From: Bacillota bacterium
GTDB taxonomy: Bacteria > Bacillota > Clostridia > Clostridiales > Clostridiaceae
Assembly (NCBI GenBank): GCA_023435985.1
Contig: JAEZKY010000234.1
Location: 1-34,533, forward strand
Direction of reading: 5' to 3'
DNA length: 34,533 bases
Position numbers and translations under genes: made by a program. This document shows, one piece after another, positions 8,350 to 15,804 of the stretch; position 1 is the first letter of the stretch; each line of letters opens with the position of its first letter. The notes under the pieces are model-generated. The model worked only from the letters and a program-made list of their open reading frames with translations. It did no database searches and was not told where the DNA came from.

Positions 8350-8515
8350 TCCTCCAATATAATTGACAATATATGATTGACAATTATCAATTGTCAACTT
8401 GGGATGATTATTCCTTCGAAATATCTTTAATATTTTTCAAAAAATCTTCTAAGATTTTCATCCTTCATTGTTAATTGTGCATTGTTAACTATCAATTGTC
8501 AATTGCAATATATAG
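8350..8515 (-). repeat. Microrepeat-bounded element related to the one at 186-316
   Basis: Read on the minus strand: TTGACAATTGATAGTTAACAAT-type microrepeats (8515-8466), then AAGGATGAAA, a small hairpin ATCTTAGAAGAT, TTTTTTGAAAAA, about 40 bases, and microrepeats with inverted orientation (8395-8350). The element at 186-316 on the plus strand has the same order, with AAGGATGAAA, a TCCTAGAGGA hairpin and TTTTTTGAAAAA in common. It runs into the untranslated leader of the first signal peptidase gene and creates an in-frame extension of it. Confidence 0.6.
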
Positions 8516-8519
8516 TTTT

Positions 8520-8528
8520 AGTATACCA
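8520..8528 (-). promoter_or_regulatory. Candidate extended -10 for the signal peptidase-ftsH operon
   Basis: On the minus strand TGGTATACT forms an extended -10 (TGn plus TATACT). There is no good -35 at 16-18 bases; the closest is TATTTT at 16. It is about 180 bases upstream of the first signal peptidase start, with the microrepeat element between. Confidence 0.35.
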
Positions 8529-8650
8529 TATTTTATTCTTAAAAATATTTACAAGTTGTTAATTTTTAAACAATTTGTTCATATTATATTATTGCACTAA
8601 TTACTTAGCAAAAAACATATTTTTATCATTTCTTTTTTTATAAATTATTA

Positions 8651-8689
8651 AAATAAAAATATGCACCAATATTTAAAATTGATGCATAC
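8651..8689 (-). terminator. lysA terminator
   Basis: The stem TATGCATCAAT / ATTGGTGCATA (one mismatch near the middle) has a 7-base AT loop and is followed on the minus strand by TTTTTATTTT. It lies about 45 bases after the lysA stop, as expected for an intrinsic terminator. Confidence 0.75.
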
Positions 8690-8735
8690 CTATTAATTTT
8701 TTTAAAACTTATACTCTTTTTTCTAGTAAAGTTTA

Positions 8736-10031
8736 CTATTCGACATCATTTCTTAGTAAATCTTCATAAGATTCTCTTCTACAGATAAGCCTTGCCGAAT
8801 TGTCTTTAACCATAACAACTGCTGGTCTTGGTATTTTATTATAATTGCTTGACATAGAATAACCATAAGCTCCTGTAGTCATAATAGCCAAAATATCGCC
8901 GCTTTCAACTGGTGGAAGCTTAACATTTTCTAATAATATATCTCCAGATTCACAGCATTTCCCCGATATAGTTACAGTTTCATCTGCAGTATCTTCAATT
9001 CTATTTGCAACAATGCACTCATATTTAGCATTATAAAGAGCCGGTCTTATATTATCAGTCATGCCCCCATCTACTGAAACATATTTTCTAACACTTGGAA
9101 TTTCCTTAATTGAACCTACAGTGTACAAAGTGAGACCTGCATTCGCTACAATACTTCTCCCCGGTTCTATTGTAAGAGTTGGTCTTTCCTGTCCAGTTCT
9201 TGCACAAACTTCTTCGACTTTATTAATTATTACACTGCAATATTCTTCTGTGGTCTTTGGTTTATCTTCTTCTGTATAGTATATACCGAAGCCTCCGCCA
9301 AAATCTACTTCTTTTATTAGATATCCAAGGTCTTCTTTAGTTTTTCTTACAAGTTCTAACATTATTTCTACAGCATCTTCATATGGTTCTAGTTCAAAAA
9401 TTTGTGAACCAATATGACAGTGTATACCTGTAAGATTTATGTGCTTTAGGCTTATTGCTTTTTTTATTGCATCTTCTATAACAGTTCCAACTGGTGCAAA
9501 GCCGAATTTAGAATCGATTTGTCCTGTCTTTATATAATCATGAGTATGAGCTTCAATTCCTGGTGTTATTCTAAGATAAATATTCTGTATTTTATTACAT
9601 TCCTTAGCTGTATCATTTAGCGCTTCCATTTCATAATAATTATCAACAACAAAATTTCCTACGCCTAATTTAACACCAAGTTCAATCTCGCCTAAAGTCT
9701 TATTATTCCCATGAAACATCACTCTTTCAAGTGGAAATCCTGCCTTATATGCGGTATATAATTCTCCCCCAGAAACCACATCTAAACTCATATTTTCTTC
9801 TTTTAACAATTTGCACATTTGAACTGTTAGAAATGCTTTGCCGGCAAAGGCCACTCTGTTGTTATTTTCTTCGCATTTAAAATATCTTCTATAATCTTTG
9901 CAGTATTCTCTTATTAAAGATTCATCAAATACATATAGTGGACTTCCATACTCTTTTACTAAATCCTTAGCAAAAACGCCTCCAATTGCTAACTGATTAT
10001 CTTGTACCTTCATTGTTCCAAATAATTTCAT
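8736..10031 (-). CDS. lysA: Diaminopimelate decarboxylase
   Basis: A 431-residue PLP enzyme (fold type III) that converts meso-diaminopimelate to L-lysine, the last step of lysine synthesis. The PLP lysine is in VAFAGKAF (about Lys65). HCHIGSQ and the phosphate-binding DFGGGFGIYY follow; EPGRSIV and the active-site CESGD come later, the last residue group contributed across the dimer. The ATG at 10031 is preferred to an upstream in-frame TTG at 10046 because GGGGGG lies 7 bases before the ATG. A lysine riboswitch about 585 bases upstream on the same strand suggests lysine feedback, though repeats and a terminator lie in between. Confidence 0.95.
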   Translation of the reverse strand: MKLFGTMKVQDNQLAIGGVFAKDLVKEYGSPLYVFDESLIREYCKDYRRYFKCEENNNRVAFAGKAFLTVQMCKLLKEENMSLDVVSGGELYTAYKAGFPLERVMFHGNNKTLGEIELGVKLGVGNFVVDNYYEMEALNDTAKECNKIQNIYLRITPGIEAHTHDYIKTGQIDSKFGFAPVGTVIEDAIKKAISLKHINLTGIHCHIGSQIFELEPYEDAVEIMLELVRKTKEDLGYLIKEVDFGGGFGIYYTEEDKPKTTEEYCSVIINKVEEVCARTGQERPTLTIEPGRSIVANAGLTLYTVGSIKEIPSVRKYVSVDGGMTDNIRPALYNAKYECIVANRIEDTADETVTISGKCCESGDILLENVKLPPVESGDILAIMTTGAYGYSMSSNYNKIPRPAVVMVKDNSARLICRRESYEDLLRNDVE

Positions 10032-10103
10032 TTGATTGCCCCCCAAAATTTAAAAATTACTTATTTTGATTTCATCTCTATGTTGAAAAGGAATATACAA
10101 TTG

Positions 10104-10178
10104 TTAGTGCATTATCAAAAAAATAATAAATCAATACTATTGTATATTGAGACTTGCTATTTTCTTTCATGTGACTAA
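10104..10178. repeat. Diverged copy of the AGGCACATGAAAATAAATAACA TIR element
   Basis: The left end TTAGTGCATTATCAAAAAAA plus TAATAAATC pairs with the reverse complement of the right end (GACTTGCTATTTTCTTTCAT then GTGACTAA). The ends match the consensus of the better copies at 14410, 32622 and 10268 with several changes. About 75 bp, no coding capacity, located in the lysA leader. Confidence 0.5.
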
Positions 10179-10267
10179 CATAATGATAACTAATGTAAAA
10201 ATACAGACCTTAATCGATATTATTCCATTAACAGAACCAATCAACTTAATTAACTTTATTTTGATTT

Positions 10268-10423
10268 AGGCATATGAAATAAATAACAGGTCAAAGATGC
10301 AATGTATATTTTTCGTCAGGCAAGGAAGTATGATTACCTCATAGCGGGCCTATTGTAACCATACTGACGAAGCATGACACAAAATAGACTAGCATACTGA
10401 CTTGTTATTTTTTGAATACGCCT
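10268..10423. repeat. 156-bp palindromic TIR element (MITE-like) in the lysA leader
   Basis: The left terminus AGGCATATGAAATAAATAAC (then AGGTC) and the right terminus (GACTTGTTATTTTTTGAATA then CGCCT) are inverted repeats with about 20 of 25 positions matching. The interior holds a second inverted repeat, TTCGTCAG near 10312 with CTGACGAA near 10366. This is the longest of the five copies in the window. It is inserted between the terminator at 10434-10466 and lysA. Confidence 0.7.
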
Positions 10424-10433
10424 TGCTCTTATT

Positions 10434-10466
10434 AAAAAACAAACGTCACAGAATATGTCTGTGACG
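10434..10466 (-). terminator. Strong intrinsic terminator downstream of the lysine riboswitch
   Basis: The perfect 9-bp stem CGTCACAGA / TCTGTGACG with a 5-base loop is followed on the minus strand by TTTGTTTTTT. It lies about 150 bases after the riboswitch aptamer and about 400 bases before lysA. A TCTACC just upstream (10475-10470) is complementary to GGTAGA in the 5-prime strand of the aptamer P1 region, so a link to the aptamer is possible but only six pairs long. Confidence 0.75.
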
Positions 10467-10615
10467 AGTGGTAGATTATATTATTGCTCCGTGCAATATT
10501 TTTCATTAATTATCAATTTATTATACAAATAGATTTTAAATTTATTTTTATAAAATCTTCATCATTTCTTCTTAAATTGTTAATTGCCAACCTTTATTAT
10601 TGTTGACTGAAAAAA

Positions 10616-10780
10616 GCACCTTGTAGCTCAACACTTTTCGTGACAGTTACTCACATATTTTATGAGCACCCAGAAATAAATATCTGCAATAAATTATTTC
10701 TTCGGCCATAATACCTTTCAGTATAAATCACAGTCTGCAAACTCCTTATACTTACTCTTTATTACGGCGCCTCTACCCCA
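10616..10780 (-). ncRNA. Lysine riboswitch (L-box) aptamer
   Basis: Read on the minus strand, the conserved L-box elements occur in order: GGGGTAGAGGCGC, AAGAGTA, AAGGAGT, GAAAGG, TGGCCGAAG, TTTCTGGG, ACTGTCAC, GTGTTGAGCTAC. P1 is supported by GTAG pairing with CTAC and ACCT pairing with AGGT. The P4 arm is CTCATA with TATGTGAG. Established knowledge: this class binds lysine and represses lysine synthesis or transport genes, usually by transcription termination. A U-run (TTTTTT, 10615-10610) follows P1 directly. The only gene downstream on this strand is lysA. Confidence 0.9.
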
Positions 10781-10844
10781 GGTCATATTATTATATTAAT
10801 TTCATTTAACATTCTTAAATCTATATTACTATAGCTTTTTTATC

Positions 10845-10872
10845 ATAGTACCATAATATTAAACTATAACAA
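10845..10872 (-). promoter_or_regulatory. Candidate promoter of the lysine riboswitch leader
   Basis: On the minus strand TTGTTA (10872-10867) and TACTAT (10850-10845) are separated by 16 bases, and TGG just before TACTAT gives an extended -10. Transcription would begin near 10838, about 58 bases before the aptamer. Confidence 0.55.
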
Positions 10873-11023
10873 ATATGATACCATAAATTCTTTTTAAAGC
10901 AACTATTTTTTTATTCTTTAGAAAATTATATTAAAATAAAATCTGCTGATAACTTTTATAATAGGCCATCTTACTAAAGTTAAATGGTATAAAAAGAATT
11001 ATTTTTACCTGCAAAACTTAACT

Positions 11024-11701
11024 TTATTCTTTTCTGTATTCATCCATAAGATCACCCATAATGCTTGCTGAAGTTGGTGGTGTATAAGTGATAGCATTAG
11101 CTCCAGCTTGAATTGTTTCACTTATTGATTCATCCGTAGGTCCACCAGTAGCTATTATCGGAAATTCCGGAAATCTGTTTCTAATATTTCTAACGATACT
11201 TGCTGTTTTCCTTCCCCCTGAGACATTTAATATAGTTGCACCAGCTTCAATGCGTTTAGCGATATCTTCATCTTCTGAAATCACAGTTACTATAACTGGT
11301 ATATCTATAGTCGCTCTAATTTTGCTTACAATCTCATTACTTGTAGGTGCATTTACTACTACTCCCATAGCTCCTTTAAACTCCGCATCCATAGCCAAAT
11401 TTACAACTCTCTTCCCTTGAGTTATTCCTCCACCAACACCACAAAATACTGGAACATCTGCTGCCATTACAAGAGCTTGTGTTATTAGTGGCTGCGGTGT
11501 AAATGGATATACTGCAATAATTGCATCTGCATTAGTGTTCCTTATTAAGGCAACATCCGTACTAAAAAGTAATGATTTTATCCTTTTCCCAAAAATCTTA
11601 ATTCCTCCACAATTTCTTATAACTGAAGGAACTTCTATTACATGATTTCTAAGAGTGCCCTTTATTTGCGGAACAAATTTATTTTCTTTATTATTTGCCA
11701 T
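11024..11701 (-). CDS. TIM-barrel phosphate-binding-type protein of unknown function
   Basis: A 225-residue soluble protein with alternating strands and helices of a beta/alpha barrel. Glycine-rich loops at the C-terminal ends of strands (VFCGVGGGITQGKR, ILNVSGGRKTA, PIIATGGPTDESI) resemble phosphate-binding loops of the ribulose-phosphate-binding barrel superfamily. There is no clear match to a named enzyme such as Rpe, TrpC or KDPG aldolase; relatives are usually labelled only as hydrolase or hypothetical protein. The ATG follows a GGGGAGGGGAG-type ribosome site. It is transcribed away from the DnaA-box region and is monocistronic. A hairpin with AAAGTTAA/TTAACTTT arms (10976-11025) overlaps its stop codon but lacks a T-run. 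Confidence 0.6.
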   Translation of the reverse strand: MANNKENKFVPQIKGTLRNHVIEVPSVIRNCGGIKIFGKRIKSLLFSTDVALIRNTNADAIIAVYPFTPQPLITQALVMAADVPVFCGVGGGITQGKRVVNLAMDAEFKGAMGVVVNAPTSNEIVSKIRATIDIPVIVTVISEDEDIAKRIEAGATILNVSGGRKTASIVRNIRNRFPEFPIIATGGPTDESISETIQAGANAITYTPPTSASIMGDLMDEYRKE

Positions 11702-11858
11702 AATTTCTCCCCTCCCCGTGAATTATTTATCAAATTTCTATAATTATATTTCACTATATAATAATTTTTTTCAATTATGCATACTTTTATGTTTCAAAAT
11801 CAAATTTATTAGAATTAATACGCTAAAATATATCTTTTTTATCACCACCTTTAAATTT

Positions 11859-12184
11859 TTATCCACTTTTTTATCCACATTATCCACAGATTTTTTCCAC
11901 AAATATGTGGATATTGTTTATAACTATAATATTATAAATTCTTCTGATGTTAATTTGCCATAAAAACTTTTTTACAAATTAATATACATATATTCAAATA
12001 TCATCATTTTTCATTAAAAGCTTCAGGTTGAGTGACATAAGCTTTAATTCCAATTTATAGTTTCACATAAGTTATCCACAGATGTCGTATAATTATCAAC
12101 ACTACGAACAACCCTTGTAGACTACTAACTTAAGCAGGACTTTTTGTTATATAAATGTACAGTTTATCCACAATATTATTCACA
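11859..12184 (+). promoter_or_regulatory. DnaA-box cluster (oriC-like)
   Basis: Perfect DnaA boxes TTATCCACA occur at 11871-11879, 11880-11888 (directly abutting), 12072-12080 and 12164-12172. One-mismatch boxes are at 11859-11867 (TTATCCACT), 11893-11901 (TTTTCCACA), 12093-12101 (TTATCAACA), 12176-12184 (TTATTCACA) and on the minus strand at 11906-11914 (ATATCCACA). All but one point the same way. The surrounding DNA is very AT-rich. Neither dnaA nor dnaN is adjacent, so this may be a DnaA-titration or regulatory cluster, or an origin-like site. The rest of the 11702-12509 gap holds a short AAGCTT hairpin near 12016-12045 and no gene. Confidence 0.7.
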
Positions 12185-12509
12185 AATTATACTACCTGTG
12201 TCCAAAATTACGAATTTAATTTGTCGCAAATATTTTAAATATTCCCACATATTATAGAATATTATAGAGGAACTTAAAAATTTCTTAATTCTTTGTTAAA
12301 TTCTTAGATTAATACCTTAATTAAATATTAAACTCCTTGTGAATGTATTGCCCTTATACCTATTCCTATCATATACTTTTAATCAGGAACCATGTCCTTT
12401 AAATAGAAATTCAAATCTATTAATAATACTCATTAAAAATTTACTAGGATGGCATAAGTGATGAAACATCATTTTTATATTTTCCCAAAAATAAAGGAGG
12501 TTTACTTTA

Positions 12510-13331
12510 GTGACACAAAACGAATTTTTTAACATTCTAATGGATGGTCTAAAGGATATACCCGAAAAAAATTTACAAGACATCATTTTTTACTATGATA
12601 ATATTTTCACCCTTGGATTAGCTGCTGGAAAAACAGAAAATGAAATAATTAATGAATTAGGTGACCCTAATTTAATAGTTCACAAATATAGAAATGAAGA
12701 TTTAACTCTTACTACTACAAATTGTACTACAGATAATATCAATATAAAAGAATCCAATGTCGATAATCCGACTTTTGCCCAAAACAAAAATATAGATGCA
12801 TACAATAAATCTAATGATTTTAAAACCAATACTGGTTTTACTACTTCTGATACTGAAGTCAGAACCAAAGATAATAGCAAATCAAATGATTATAATAGCA
12901 GTTTTAATTATAATCAAAATTCAAGTACTTTCGCAAATAATTTTTCAAATCAAAATCACAATACTAAAATATCACATTTTAACGTAAATACTATATTAAA
13001 AATTTGCATTGCATTTTTAGCTTTAATAATGCTCTTTCCAGTCATAACTGGAGTCATTGGCTGTATTATTGGACTTTTTGGCGCAGCTATAGGAATTTTT
13101 GCTGCGAGCATAGGAGTGTTGATCGGTGGAACTTTTACTACTATTGTTGGGTTTCCTAATTTACCTGCATTTGTTACTAATTTTCCATACCCAGTAATAG
13201 TACTTTTTTCTCTAGGATCAATTTCAGTATCAATATTATTGATACTTCTATTTTATTACCTTTGCAAGTTTTTTGTAAAGATAATAATCAAAATTTATAA
13301 TTCACTTAAGAACAAAGGAGGTGCATTCTGA
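12510..13331 (+). CDS. DUF1700 (HAAS domain) membrane protein
   Basis: A 273-residue protein. Residues 1-62 (FFNILMDGLKDIPE..IIFYYDN, then TENEIINELGDP) match the HAAS signalling domain of DUF1700 proteins. A low-complexity Asn/Ser/Thr-rich linker follows (about 68-155), then several membrane segments (about 162-215 and 228-260). The GTG start is supported by AAAGGAGG 9 bases upstream. The stop overlaps the next start by one base, so the two genes are translationally coupled. In related loci a PadR-type regulator precedes this pair; none is found here. The promoter must lie in the 325 bases after the DnaA-box cluster. Confidence 0.82.
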   Translation: MTQNEFFNILMDGLKDIPEKNLQDIIFYYDNIFTLGLAAGKTENEIINELGDPNLIVHKYRNEDLTLTTTNCTTDNINIKESNVDNPTFAQNKNIDAYNKSNDFKTNTGFTTSDTEVRTKDNSKSNDYNSSFNYNQNSSTFANNFSNQNHNTKISHFNVNTILKICIAFLALIMLFPVITGVIGCIIGLFGAAIGIFAASIGVLIGGTFTTIVGFPNLPAFVTNFPYPVIVLFSLGSISVSILLILLFYYLCKFFVKIIIKIYNSLKNKGGAF

Positions 13332-14257
13332 TGAAAAAAACATTAATACCTTTTAAAATAAAAATATTTATGCTTGTATTATTGCTATTATCTATAATAT
13401 TCTACGCATCTGGATGCATCGTTCTAGCTCATAGTGGATATAAACTTTCTGATTATGCAGATGAGCTTCATATAAATCCTAAAGATTTTAAATATAACTT
13501 TAGTCTTAATAAATTTAATTTTGATTTTAACACTTCTTCCACATCAAAAGATTACACTATTAATGATAACATTAACGAAATTGACTTTAATTTAAATTCT
13601 CAAGATGTTAAAGTGATTAATTATGATGGTGATACTTTAAATATTCAAATAAAGAGTCATAGCACTATATCTAATGAATTATATGAAACTGAAGGCAATA
13701 ATAAATTGATTCTTGATGCTAGATATTATACACCAAGCGATTCTACTATTTTAATAAATGTACCTAAAAAGTTTCAAGATAAAGGTACATTGAAAATTGT
13801 TACAAGCAGTGGTGATATAAATGTTTCTAATTTATCTTTAGGAACCTTAAATATTTCTTCCGCCAGTGGCAGCATAAACGCCTCCAATTTAAATTTAACT
13901 TATTTAAATCTTAATACTTCCAGTGGCGATATAGATTTTAATAATATAAAGACTTCATCAGAAACTAGATTGACTTCCTCTTCTGGAGATATTAACGGAA
14001 ATGGTAATCTTGGAATAATAAATGGTAACACCTCTTCTGGAGATATTAATTTACAACTTATAAATTCTTTAAACAATATGTCTCTAAGTACTCATTCAGG
14101 TTCCGTTATCTTATCAATGCCTAAGGGCTTTGGATACAAAATAAATTATGAAACAGTTTCTGGAGACTTAAGCTCTCCAAATAATCAACTAACTTATGGA
14201 GATGAAAGTTCTCTAATAAATATTAACACAGTAAGCGGAGATCTTAATATCAAATAA
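13331..14257 (+). CDS. DUF4097 beta-strand repeat protein, membrane-anchored
   Basis: A 308-residue protein with one N-terminal membrane segment (about 10-35) and a large extracytoplasmic domain. From about residue 150 on there are at least eight short repeats centred on S-G-D or S-G-S (SSGDINVSN, SASGSINASN, TSSGDIDFNN, SSSGDINGNG, TSSGDINLQL, HSGSVILS, VSGDLSS, VSGDLNIK), the pattern of a DUF4097 right-handed beta solenoid. AAAGGAGGTG precedes the ATG, which overlaps the upstream stop. YASGC in the membrane segment is probably not a lipobox. Its function is unknown; the pairing with HAAS suggests envelope sensing (inference). Confidence 0.85.
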   Translation: MKKTLIPFKIKIFMLVLLLLSIIFYASGCIVLAHSGYKLSDYADELHINPKDFKYNFSLNKFNFDFNTSSTSKDYTINDNINEIDFNLNSQDVKVINYDGDTLNIQIKSHSTISNELYETEGNNKLILDARYYTPSDSTILINVPKKFQDKGTLKIVTSSGDINVSNLSLGTLNISSASGSINASNLNLTYLNLNTSSGDIDFNNIKTSSETRLTSSSGDINGNGNLGIINGNTSSGDINLQLINSLNNMSLSTHSGSVILSMPKGFGYKINYETVSGDLSSPNNQLTYGDESSLININTVSGDLNIK

Positions 14258-14273
14258 GAGTATATAGATAAAC

Positions 14274-14291
14274 AAATCAAAAATTTGATTT
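14274..14291 (+). terminator. AT-only hairpin after the DUF4097 gene
   Basis: AAATCAAA / TTTGATTT with a 2-base loop, 16 bases after the stop. It lacks G and C strength and a T-run, so termination is uncertain. The 25 bases from 14274 recur exactly at 32180-32204. Confidence 0.35.
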
Positions 14292-14409
14292 ATTACTTGT
14301 GGATTAAGCAAGAATAAGCTTGAAAATAGTGATGAATTTCAGCAGACAGAATTTTTATCTGCTATAATGGTATTATTAAATTATTCTAAAAACTCAAATT
14401 AGGATCTCA

Positions 14410-14485
14410 AGGCACATGAAAATAAATAACAATCCAAAAGCCGCGTATGCTGTCAGATGGACTTGTTATTTATTTGATTGTACCT
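14410..14485. repeat. 76-bp TIR element (MITE-like)
   Basis: The left end AGGCACATGAAAATAAATAA (then CA) and the right end ACTTGTTATTTATTTGATTG (then TACCT) are inverted repeats with about 21 of 25 matches. The short centre contains GCCGCGTATGCTGTCAGATGG. One of five copies in the window. It lies between the DUF4097 gene and alaX, about 60 bases upstream of alaX. Confidence 0.75.
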
Positions 14486-14546
14486 AATATAAATATGTTC
14501 CTACAAAAGAGTTTAGAATAAATAAATTTAGGAGGCTAGTTTACAT

Positions 14547-15749
14547 ATGGAAAAGATTTATTATGATAATAGATATCTTAAGGAGTTTACTGCTGAAATT
14601 GTTGATATAAAAGAAGTTGATGGTAAATTTCATGTTGTTTTAGATCAAACTGCTTTTTTCCCTGGTGGCGGCGGGCAATCTTGTGATCTTGGATCTATAG
14701 GAGAACATGAAGTTCTTGATGTTTATGAAAAAAATGAAATTGTTTATCATGTAGTTGAAAAGAAACCCATAAAAATACATAAAGTTAAATGCATAATTGA
14801 TTGGGCTAGAAGATTAGACGGTATGCACCAACATTTAGGTCAGCATGTACTTTCAGGAGCTTTCTTTAATCTTTTTAATGCTAACACCTTTGCTATACAT
14901 TTAGGTTCTGATATAAGTACTGTTGATATTTATGGTATTTTATCTGAAGAGCAGGTACGCCAGGCTGAAAAGCTTGCAAACAAAATAATAGGGGATGCTT
15001 TAACTGTTGAATCTTTTATTCCTACTAAAAGTGAACTAAAAAAGTTAAGCTTAAGACGTGCCCTTCCAAATACTGAAGAAGATATTAGAATTGTTAAAAT
15101 AGCCGATTTTGATATAAATGCCTGCTGTGGCCTTCACCCTGCATCAACTCAGGATTTAAGACTTATTAAAATAAAAAGATTTACAAAGCACAAAGAAGGA
15201 ACTAGAATAGAATTTTTAACTGGGGAACGTGCTGTTTCTGATTCCTTTAAAAAAGATGAGTTCCAAAATTCTATCTGCAAATACCTAAATTGCAATGAAG
15301 ATGAGGCCATAAATGGTATTAAGAACCTAAACGAAAGCCTTCGTGCAGCCAATGAAATGAATAAAAGCCTCAATGCTTTATTAGCTAAATATCAAGTCAA
15401 AGAAATCCTTGAAAATGCTGCTAAAGTAAATGATATTAGACTTATAAAACAAATATTTGATGGAGAAAACTTAAAGTATGTAAGCAATCTTACTTCAAAA
15501 CTTATTGAAAGCGAGAGAACCATAGCATTAATGGCTGTAAAATCCGATGACAAAGTTAATCTGCTCTTCGCTTGCTCTAAAGATATTAGTGAAATAAAAA
15601 TGAATGAGCTTTTAAAGGATTCTATATCTCTTATTGATGGTAAAGGCGGCGGAAGCCCATTCCAAGCTCAAGGTGCTGGTAAAAATAATTCGAACCTCGA
15701 AAGCGCGATGGATTACGCTTTCAATAAGATCTCACATACTTTAGGCTAA
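14547..15749 (+). CDS. alaX: Alanyl-tRNA editing protein with DHHA1 domain (AlaX type)
   Basis: A 400-residue free-standing homologue of the AlaRS editing domain, which hydrolyses mischarged Ser- or Gly-tRNA(Ala). The N-terminal part resembles the second additional domain, with TAFFPGGGGQSCD (35-47). Zinc site: H96-x3-H100 in HQHLGQH and C193-x3-H197 in NACCGLHPAST. A coiled-coil-like stretch (about 235-290) leads to a DHHA1-type C-terminal domain ending with GGGSPFQAQGAG. This is the long AlaX class. GGAGG precedes the ATG by 11 bases. It is monocistronic and faces the deacetylase gene across a shared terminator. Confidence 0.93.
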   Translation: MEKIYYDNRYLKEFTAEIVDIKEVDGKFHVVLDQTAFFPGGGGQSCDLGSIGEHEVLDVYEKNEIVYHVVEKKPIKIHKVKCIIDWARRLDGMHQHLGQHVLSGAFFNLFNANTFAIHLGSDISTVDIYGILSEEQVRQAEKLANKIIGDALTVESFIPTKSELKKLSLRRALPNTEEDIRIVKIADFDINACCGLHPASTQDLRLIKIKRFTKHKEGTRIEFLTGERAVSDSFKKDEFQNSICKYLNCNEDEAINGIKNLNESLRAANEMNKSLNALLAKYQVKEILENAAKVNDIRLIKQIFDGENLKYVSNLTSKLIESERTIALMAVKSDDKVNLLFACSKDISEIKMNELLKDSISLIDGKGGGSPFQAQGAGKNNSNLESAMDYAFNKISHTLG

Positions 15750-15783
15750 AACAGACTAGTTTTTTTGAACTTATATATTAAGT

Positions 15784-15804
15784 AAGAGTGGCTGTGCCAC
15801 TCTT
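15784..15804. terminator. Bidirectional terminator between alaX and the deacetylase gene
   Basis: The 9-bp stem AAGAGTGGC / GCCACTCTT has a TGT loop and sits between convergent genes. The deacetylase stop codon begins at the next base. Plus-strand trailing bases are CTATTT; minus-strand trailing bases are ACTTAATAT, so the T-runs are weak. Confidence 0.7.

Noticed and set aside
10104..10423. CRISPR-like repeat array in the lysA leader
   Set aside because: The repeats are inverted, unequal in size and not regularly spaced; there are no spacers of constant length and no cas genes.
11655..11963. 102-codon plus-strand frame running into the DnaA-box region
   Set aside because: Hydrophobic low-complexity translation of AT-rich intergenic DNA and boxes, overlapping the start of the TIM-barrel gene; no ribosome site.
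11859..12184. Calling the DnaA-box cluster the chromosomal oriC
   Set aside because: No dnaA, dnaN or other usual origin neighbours are present, and strand skew cannot be computed here. I keep it as a DnaA-box cluster only.
13331..13450. Lipoprotein signal in the DUF4097 protein (YASGC)
   Set aside because: The cysteine is inside a continuous hydrophobic segment (FYASGCIVLA), so a membrane anchor is more likely than a lipobox.
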